Assembly: GCA_005877675.1 (NCBI GenBank)
Contig: VBNZ01000051.1
Coordinates: forward strand, 1 to 6,119
Length of the DNA: 6,119 bases
Reading direction: 5' to 3'
DNA from: Gammaproteobacteria bacterium
GTDB lineage: Bacteria > Pseudomonadota > Gammaproteobacteria > Xanthomonadales > Rhodanobacteraceae
Part shown: in pieces, positions 1-4,292 of the stretch
Numbering within the stretch: position 1 is the stretch's first letter
Layout of the letters: every line of letters begins with the position of its first letter
Notes under the pieces: generated by a model
The model's input: only the letters and a program-made list of their open reading frames with translations
The model's database searches: none
What the model was told of the DNA's origin: nothing
Translations under genes and position numbers: made by a program

Positions 1-211
1 CGGCGAATACGGCGGTGCGCTCGGCGCAGTTGGTCAGACCGTAGACATCCGATTCCACATTGCAGCCCAGGACGATCTTGCTGCCGTAGCGTGCCGCCGC
101 GCCGACCTGGAAATGCGAGTGTTTCGCATGTGCGCGTTCGCGCGCGCGTTGCGCCGCATCGACCAAGCGTCGATCGCTGGCTGTCAATTCCGAATAGTGC
201 AGCTTTTGCAT
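1..211 (-). CDS. cdd: Cytidine deaminase, N-terminal 70 residues (3' end beyond the window)
   Basis: Cytidine deaminase hydrolyses cytidine and deoxycytidine to uridine and deoxyuridine in the cytoplasmic pyrimidine salvage pathway. The reading frame starts at ATG 211 and is open to the window edge, giving 70 of the roughly 130 residues usual for the family. Visible motifs are HFQVGAA near residue 34 (substrate-pocket Phe-x-Val-Gly-Ala), GCNVES at 49-54 (Asn and Glu that contact the ribose), YGLTNCAERTA from 57, and within it the Cys-Ala-Glu catalytic core (Cys62 zinc ligand, Glu64 proton shuttle). The CAE form, with Cys rather than His, points to the small homotetrameric class. The second zinc-binding Cys pair would lie beyond the window. 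The common family signature reads CNVENxSYG; here the second Asn is Ser. The start lies 17 nt after the E2 stop and has no strong Shine-Dalgarno, so translation may depend on read-through or coupling from E2. Confidence 0.9.
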   Translation of the reverse strand, partial: MQKLHYSELTASDRRLVDAAQRARERAHAKHSHFQVGAAARYGSKIVLGCNVESDVYGLTNCAERTAVFA

Positions 212-228
212 CGAAGGAAAATACCAGT

Positions 229-1638
229 TCAGCCCGGCAACGCAAGGTCGTCGAGCATCGCCTTGAGGAAGCGTGCCGCTTCGCCGCCGGTGACCGCGCG
301 ATGATCGAAGGTGAGCGACAGGGGAATCACGCGACGTCCCTCGAAGCCGCCCATCACTGGCGCCATTTCGTGGCGCAGCTTGCCGGCGGCGACGATCGCG
401 ACGGTCGGCGGCACCACGATCGGCGTCGCGTAGCGCCCGGCGAACACGCCGAAGTTGGAAAGCGAAATCGTGTAACCGGTCAGTTCCGACGGCGGAATGC
501 TGCGATCGCGCACCGAACGCAGCAGCGCGTCGAGCGCATCGCGCAGGCCTTTAGCATCGAGCACATCGGCATTGCGCAACGCCGGCACGAACAGACCATC
601 GGCGGTGTCGACCGCAATGCCGACGTCGACCTGCGCATGCAGCGTGCGCGTCAGCGCCTCGCCGTCGAACCACGCGTTGAGCGCGGGCACCGCCTTGCAT
701 GCCATCGTGATGGCACGCAACAGGCGCACGCTCACATCATTACCGGTGCGCCAGGCCTGGATGTCGGCGTCGTCGCAAATGGTCGTCGGCACGACCTTGG
801 ACAAGGCATCCGCCATCACGCGCGCCATATTGCGGCGCACGCCTTTGAGCTGCACGGCCTCGCCGTAGCGCAGTTCGGTAGTGCTTGTCCCGACCCTGGA
901 AGATGCGGCGCCGAAATTAACGCCCTCTCCCCCACCCGTTTGATCGTTAGGGGAGAGGGTTGGGTGATGGGGCGCCTTTTGCGCGCCAGCGGCGGGAGCC
1001 GAAGCCCCCCTCACCCCGGCCCTCTCCCCCGGCGATGAAGCTGCCGGAGGAGAGGGAGATACTAGACGCGCCGTGCCCGCGGCCGCGGCCGCTTTCACGT
1101 CCTTGAGCGTGACCACGCCATCCGCGCCGCTCGGGCTCACTCTGGACAAATCAACGCCGAGTTTTTTGGCGAGCGCGCGCACGGCGGGCACGGCCTTGAC
1201 GCCGCCGATCGCGATCGCAGCTTCGCTCACGACACGGTCGCTCGATTGCATTGCGCCGACCACGGTGCCGCTGTCGGTGCGTTCGGTCGCAGTCGCAGTC
1301 GCGGGGCCTGCGGCCGGTGCGGGCGCGACAGCCCTGGTCGGCGCCGGTGCGTGGTGCCCACTGTCCTGCGCTTCCGCGCGCTGCGGTGCGCTTGCGTCGA
1401 TCTCAAAATCCGCCAGCGGTGCGCCGGTCGCAATTACATCGCCGTTGTCGCCGTATACTTTTACCAATTTACCAGAATACGGCGAGGGCACCTCGACCAC
1501 GGCCTTCGCTGTCTCCATCGAAATCATCGGCGCATCGAGCTTGATTGCATCGCCGACCTTGATCAGCCATTCGACGATAGTCGCGTCGGGCAGACCTTCG
1601 CCGAGATCGGGCAGACGGAAAGTGCGCACTTCGCTCAT
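229..1638 (-). CDS. Dihydrolipoamide acyltransferase, E2 of a 2-oxo acid dehydrogenase complex
   Basis: E2 takes the acyl group from E1 on a swinging lipoyl arm and transfers it to CoA, forming the core of the cytoplasmic complex. The protein has 469 residues. Residues 1-80 are one lipoyl domain with the lipoylated lysine at Lys45 in the sequence METAKA. Residues 81-147 are an Ala/Pro-rich linker. Residues 148-185 are the peripheral-subunit (E3/E1-binding) domain with PAVRALAKKLGVDL. Residues 188-255 are a second linker, and 262-469 are the catalytic core with SNFG near 394 and FDHRAVTGG near 444, His446 being the expected catalytic base. Two oddities: the second linker contains an in-frame palindromic repeat (residues about 195-239), and the usual Asp of HxxxDG is Thr450. 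The start is set at MSEV because the longer frame would overlap the preceding gene and the lipoyl domain begins right after. Substrate (acetyl or branched-chain acyl) is not decided by the sequence, so I give no symbol; pdhC or bkdB are the candidates. Confidence 0.93.
   Translation of the reverse strand: MSEVRTFRLPDLGEGLPDATIVEWLIKVGDAIKLDAPMISMETAKAVVEVPSPYSGKLVKVYGDNGDVIATGAPLADFEIDASAPQRAEAQDSGHHAPAPTRAVAPAPAAGPATATATERTDSGTVVGAMQSSDRVVSEAAIAIGGVKAVPAVRALAKKLGVDLSRVSPSGADGVVTLKDVKAAAAAGTARLVSPSPPAASSPGERAGVRGASAPAAGAQKAPHHPTLSPNDQTGGGEGVNFGAASSRVGTSTTELRYGEAVQLKGVRRNMARVMADALSKVVPTTICDDADIQAWRTGNDVSVRLLRAITMACKAVPALNAWFDGEALTRTLHAQVDVGIAVDTADGLFVPALRNADVLDAKGLRDALDALLRSVRDRSIPPSELTGYTISLSNFGVFAGRYATPIVVPPTVAIVAAGKLRHEMAPVMGGFEGRRVIPLSLTFDHRAVTGGEAARFLKAMLDDLALPG
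923..1056. repeat. Palindromic interspersed-type repeat inserted in frame in the E2 linker
   Basis: A 10-bp arm CCCTCTCCCC at 923-932 pairs perfectly with GGGGAGAGGG at 950-959. The same arm recurs at 1020-1029 and pairs with 1047-1056 with one mismatch. The two inner arms (950-972 and 1007-1029) are also complementary to each other, with small indels around GGGTGATGGGG and CCCCTCACCCC. The element can therefore fold either as two small hairpins or as one long one. Read on the minus strand it supplies about 45 residues (195-239), including SSPGERAGVRG and APHHPTLSPNDQ, with no stop. From general knowledge, repeats with these arms are scattered in many Xanthomonad and related proteobacterial genomes, mostly between genes. 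That this copy is a member of such a family is inference, since only one copy is in the window. Confidence 0.75.
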
Positions 1639-1651
1639 TCGATACTCGCGA

Positions 1652-2008
1652 TCACAGATGCAACGCAACCAGCGCGATCAGCGCCGGCAACGCCTGGAAG
1701 AAAAATATGCGGCGATTGACGCTGGCCGCGCCGAAGATGCCGGCCACGATCACGCACGCCAGGAAAAACAGTTCGACATGGAAGCCTTCATGCCCGCCGA
1801 GCACGAGTCCCCAGATCAGGCCGGCGGCGAGAAAGCCGTTGTACAGCCCTTGATTCGCCGCGAGTGCCTTCGATTGCGCGGCAAATTCCGGCGTCAGCTT
1901 GAACACTTTGCGCCCGAGCGGCTGGTCCCAGAAAAACATTTCCAGCACGAGGAAATACACGTGCAGCAGGGCGACGATGGCAATCAGGATTTGTGCGACA
2001 AGGTGCAT
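1652..2008 (-). CDS. DUF1304-family small integral membrane protein
   Basis: This 118-residue hydrophobic protein is probably in the inner membrane; its biochemical role is unknown. Four membrane segments can be drawn at about residues 2-24, 53-71, 77-95 and 101-117. The features that match the DUF1304 family are the N-terminal helix with LHVYFLVLEMFFW (a Glu-Met-x-x-Trp motif after a His in the helix) and the NQGLYNGFLAAGL stretch at 52-64. The length is usual for the family. The start at 2008 has the best ribosome-binding site in the window, GGAGAG four bases upstream. It lies 23 nt after E1 beta and 13 nt before E2, so it is almost certainly cotranscribed with the dehydrogenase genes. The family has no known function in the complex; a link to it is only suggested by position. 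Confidence 0.88.
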   Translation of the reverse strand: MHLVAQILIAIVALLHVYFLVLEMFFWDQPLGRKVFKLTPEFAAQSKALAANQGLYNGFLAAGLIWGLVLGGHEGFHVELFFLACVIVAGIFGAASVNRRIFFFQALPALIALVALHL

Positions 2009-2012
2009 GCGG

Positions 2013-2018
2013 CTCTCC
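2013..2018 (-). promoter_or_regulatory. Ribosome binding site of the DUF1304 gene
   Basis: GGAGAG on the minus strand lies four bases before the ATG at 2008. It fits the anti-Shine-Dalgarno sequence well and fixes this start. It is clearly stronger than the sites before E1 beta, E2 or cdd, which suggests this gene is translated independently of its upstream neighbour. Confidence 0.7.
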
Positions 2019-2031
2019 GTGATTCTCGATC

Positions 2032-3012
2032 CTAACTCGCGGCGATCGTGCGCTTCGCCGCTGCGACGATGCGTGCGGTGTTCGGCAGATAGCTCATCTC
2101 GAGCTTGTACAGCGGCATCGGTACATCGTAACCGGCGACGCGCTCGACCGGCGCATGCAGATCGTACAGCGCGTGTTCGGCCAGGCGCGCGCCAATCTCG
2201 CCGCCGAAGCCGCCGGTATAGGGCGCCTCGTGCACGATCACGCAGCGATGCGTCTTCTTTACCGATTCATGGATCGTGTCGAAATCGAGCGGCTTCAGCG
2301 TCGCCACGTCGATCACCTCGGCCGTGATGCCTTCAGCGGCGAGTGCATCGGCCGCATCGAGCGTCTCTTTCACCTGCGCGCCCCAGGTTACCAGCGTCAC
2401 ATCGCTGCCTTCGCGCAGCACAAAGCAGACGTCGAGCGGCAGTGCCTCGCCGTCGTCGGCGACTTCTTCCTTGTACTGGCGATAAATGCGCTTGGGCTCG
2501 AAGAAGATCACCGGGTCCGGATCGCGGATCGCCGCCAGCAACAGCCCGTACGCACGCCCCGGTGAGGAGGCGAGCACGACGCGCAGGCCCGCGATATTCG
2601 TAAACAGCGCCTCGATCGCTTCTGAGTGGTGCTCGGGCGCATGGATGCCGCCGCCCCATGGCGCGCGGAACACGGCCGGGCAGGTCAGGCGCCCGCGCGT
2701 GCGCGTGCGCATGCGCGCCGCGTGCGAGGCGATGTGGTCGATCATCGGATACATGAAGCCTTCGAACTGCGCCTCGGCCACGGGCCGCATGCCCTGCACC
2801 GCGAGACCAACCGTGAGCCCTGCGATCATGGTCTCGTCCAGCGGCGTATCGATCACGCGTTCGGCGCCAAATTTCTGCTGCAGGCCGACTGTCGCGCGGA
2901 ACACGCCGCCGTTGATGCCGACATCCTCGCCGAGCACGACGACGGAAGGATCGCGCGCCATCTCGTGCGCGAGCGCCATCGTGATGCCTTCGATGAGTGT
3001 TATCTGCGGCAT
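2032..3012 (-). CDS. pdhB: 2-oxo acid dehydrogenase E1 component, beta subunit (pyruvate or branched-chain type)
   Basis: With the alpha subunit this forms the heterotetrameric E1 that decarboxylates a 2-oxo acid on thiamine diphosphate and reductively acylates the lipoyl arm of E2. The protein has 326 residues, the family's normal length. Recognised elements in order: VLGEDVG at 26-32, GGVFRAT at 35-41, DTPLDE at 55-60 whose Glu60 matches the Glu that activates the cofactor's aminopyrimidine ring, the pyrimidine-binding half up to PWGGGIHAPEHHSE near 118-131 with the conserved active-site His pair, then DPDPVIFFEPKRIYRQ, and a C-terminal transketolase-like domain with LVTWGAQV and YTGGFGGEI. 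ATG 3012 is two bases after the E1 alpha stop, the usual coupled arrangement. A longer upstream frame exists but runs through E1 alpha coding sequence and was not used. The symbol is by family; a bkdA2-like branched-chain enzyme cannot be excluded. Confidence 0.94.
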   Translation of the reverse strand: MPQITLIEGITMALAHEMARDPSVVVLGEDVGINGGVFRATVGLQQKFGAERVIDTPLDETMIAGLTVGLAVQGMRPVAEAQFEGFMYPMIDHIASHAARMRTRTRGRLTCPAVFRAPWGGGIHAPEHHSEAIEALFTNIAGLRVVLASSPGRAYGLLLAAIRDPDPVIFFEPKRIYRQYKEEVADDGEALPLDVCFVLREGSDVTLVTWGAQVKETLDAADALAAEGITAEVIDVATLKPLDFDTIHESVKKTHRCVIVHEAPYTGGFGGEIGARLAEHALYDLHAPVERVAGYDVPMPLYKLEMSYLPNTARIVAAAKRTIAAS

Positions 3013-3014
3013 GG

Positions 3015-4097
3015 CTACTTCGTTCCGCCTGCGAGCGCGAGCGCCGCGGCGCGCTGGCGTTCGAGATCGAGCGGCAGCTCGGCATAGGTGTAGTCGAACA
3101 TAGCGGTCAGGGGCTGTGCCTTGGTTTCGAGGTACGCGTTGACTTCGGCATCCGCCCGCGCGCTGCAGTCGGCGAGCAAATCCTTCTCCTCCATTGCGCT
3201 CCACGCGTTCATGCCCGTCAGATAGGTGCGCATGCGCTTGAGCGGTTCGTTCTTCCACGCCTGGGCGACCTCGTCCTCGCTGCGATAGCGGCGCGCGTCG
3301 TCGGCCGTGGTGTGATCGGAAAGGCGATAGGTCAGCGCCTCGATCAGCGTCGCGCCATGGCCGTGACGCGCGCGCTTGACCGCGTGATCGAGCGCGACAC
3401 GCATCGCGATCAGATCGTTGCCATCCACTTGTATACTTTCAATGCCGGCGGCGATGCCTTTCTGCGCGAGCGTCTGCGCGCCCGTCTGCATGCGCCGCGG
3501 CGTCGAGATCGCGTACTGGTTATTGACGATGACGATCACCAGCGGCAGCGTCATTGCGCCGGCGGCGTTGATCGCGGCGTAAAAATCGCCCTTCGAGGTG
3601 CCGCCGTCGCCGACCGTGGCGAGCGCGACGCGCGGCTCCTTGCGGATCTTGAACGCAAGCGCGCTGCCGGCCGCGTGCAGGCATTGCGTTGCGATCGGCA
3701 CGCTCCAGGCGAAGTCGTGCGCCGGTCCGGAGAAATTATTGCCGCGCTCGTCGCCACCCCAGTACAGCAGCACCTCGCGTGGCTTCACGCCGCGATAGAA
3801 CTGCGTACCGTAGTCGCGGTAGAACGGCACGAACACATCGTCGACGCTTAGTGCCGAGCCGATCGCGACATGCGTCGCCTCCATGCCCAGACACGAGGCA
3901 TAGGTGCCGAGTTTGCCCGTGCGTTGCAGCGCGATCGCCTTGCCATCGAACACGCGCACGAAGCTCATCAATTTGTACAGCTCGACCAGCTCGCGCACGT
4001 CGCGTGCGAACGCCGGCGTCTCGCCTTCGCCGGCGAGTGTGCCGCTCGGGTCGAGATACTGCAGAAATTCAATTTCGAAACTGGCGACGATACTCAC
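3015..4097 (-). CDS. pdhA: 2-oxo acid dehydrogenase E1 component, alpha subunit (pyruvate or branched-chain type)
   Basis: This is the thiamine-diphosphate-binding half of E1. The protein has 360 residues with start GTG 4097. In order it shows the helical RVFDGKAIALQRTGKLGTY region at 48-66, GMEATHVAIGSAL at 71-83, PFYRDYG at 91-97, the cofactor motif from Gly163-Asp164-Gly165 to Asn192-Asn193 with GGTSKGDFYAAINAAG between, and DHTTADDARRYR at 261-272 as in E1 alpha of Gram-positive-type pyruvate and branched-chain enzymes. A longer frame up to 4241 exists, but its extra part is Arg-rich, unlike the family, and overlaps the terminator of the upstream gene. GTG 4097 is preceded by GAAGGACAAGG, with the purine run ending about 12 bases upstream, a rather long spacing. 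It is the first gene of the five-gene operon. Substrate preference is not settled by sequence; the symbol follows the family. Confidence 0.93.
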   Translation of the reverse strand: MSIVASFEIEFLQYLDPSGTLAGEGETPAFARDVRELVELYKLMSFVRVFDGKAIALQRTGKLGTYASCLGMEATHVAIGSALSVDDVFVPFYRDYGTQFYRGVKPREVLLYWGGDERGNNFSGPAHDFAWSVPIATQCLHAAGSALAFKIRKEPRVALATVGDGGTSKGDFYAAINAAGAMTLPLVIVIVNNQYAISTPRRMQTGAQTLAQKGIAAGIESIQVDGNDLIAMRVALDHAVKRARHGHGATLIEALTYRLSDHTTADDARRYRSEDEVAQAWKNEPLKRMRTYLTGMNAWSAMEEKDLLADCSARADAEVNAYLETKAQPLTAMFDYTYAELPLDLERQRAAALALAGGTK

Positions 4098-4138
4098 GCG
4101 GCGCTTTGACCTTGTCCTTCCGCGGTGCGCGGACGTGC

Positions 4139-4168
4139 TTGATAGCAGCCTTGGGTGCCGCGGTGCAA
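4139..4168 (-). promoter_or_regulatory. Weak candidate promoter of the dehydrogenase operon
   Basis: On the minus strand TTGCAC (4168-4163) and TATCAA (4144-4139) are separated by 18 bases, and the latter lies about 40 bases before the E1 alpha GTG. The match to the sigma-70 consensus is only partial (3 of 6 and 4 of 6). Its support comes mainly from position: a promoter is expected between the upstream terminator hairpins and 4097, and this is the best pair I see there. Confidence 0.3.
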
Positions 4169-4178
4169 GGCACAGCGC

Positions 4179-4202
4179 AAAAAGAACGCGCTTCGGCGCG
4201 CT
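4179..4202 (-). terminator. Second, weaker terminator-like hairpin
   Basis: On the minus strand CGCGC-CGAA-GCGCG (4200-4187), extended by one wobble and one A-T pair, is followed by TTCTTTTT. The stem is short, so it would at best back up the strong terminator 24 bases upstream. It could instead be part of the 5' region of the dehydrogenase transcript if the promoter lies further upstream than proposed. Confidence 0.4.
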
Positions 4203-4214
4203 AAACGGCCGTTT
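4203..4214. other. Perfect 12-bp palindrome in the intergenic gap
   Basis: AAACGGCCGTTT reads the same on both strands. It lies between the two terminator-like hairpins, about 110 bases upstream of the E1 alpha start. A perfect palindrome of this size next to an operon start could be a binding site for a dimeric regulator, but no regulator is known and in a GC-rich gap it may be chance. Confidence 0.25.
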
Positions 4215-4223
4215 GCTCCGCAC

Positions 4224-4257
4224 AAAAAAAGCGGCGCGCATTGCCTGCGCGCCGCTT
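4224..4257 (-). terminator. Intrinsic terminator of the repeat-protein gene
   Basis: A perfect 12-bp stem (AAGCGGCGCGCA at 4229-4240, pairing with 4246-4257) encloses a 5-base loop. On the minus strand it is followed by seven T residues (4230-4224). It lies 35 bases after the stop codon of the repeat protein and is oriented to end its transcript, which isolates that gene from the dehydrogenase operon. Confidence 0.9.
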
Positions 4258-4292
4258 CAATCTCACACGCGATGATCCGCGATGTACCGCGA

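Noticed and set aside
91..1038. Plus-strand open frame of 315 codons opposite E2
   Set aside because: It lies fully antisense to the clear E2 frame, is rich in Arg, His and Ala as expected from reading GC-rich codons backward, shows no family motif, and its C-terminus is simply the palindromic repeat.
923..1056. The palindromic hairpins as a terminator inside the operon
   Set aside because: No T-tract follows either hairpin on the minus strand, and the element lies within the E2 frame with the catalytic domain continuing downstream.
3013..3258. N-terminal extension of E1 beta to an ATG at 3258
   Set aside because: The extra 82 codons run through E1 alpha coding sequence out of frame; MPQITLIEG at 3012 is the typical E1 beta N-terminus.
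4098..4241. N-terminal extension of E1 alpha to an upstream ATG at 4241
   Set aside because: The extension would start inside the terminator stem of the preceding gene and encodes an Arg-rich stretch unlike the family; GTG 4097 gives a normal N-terminus.
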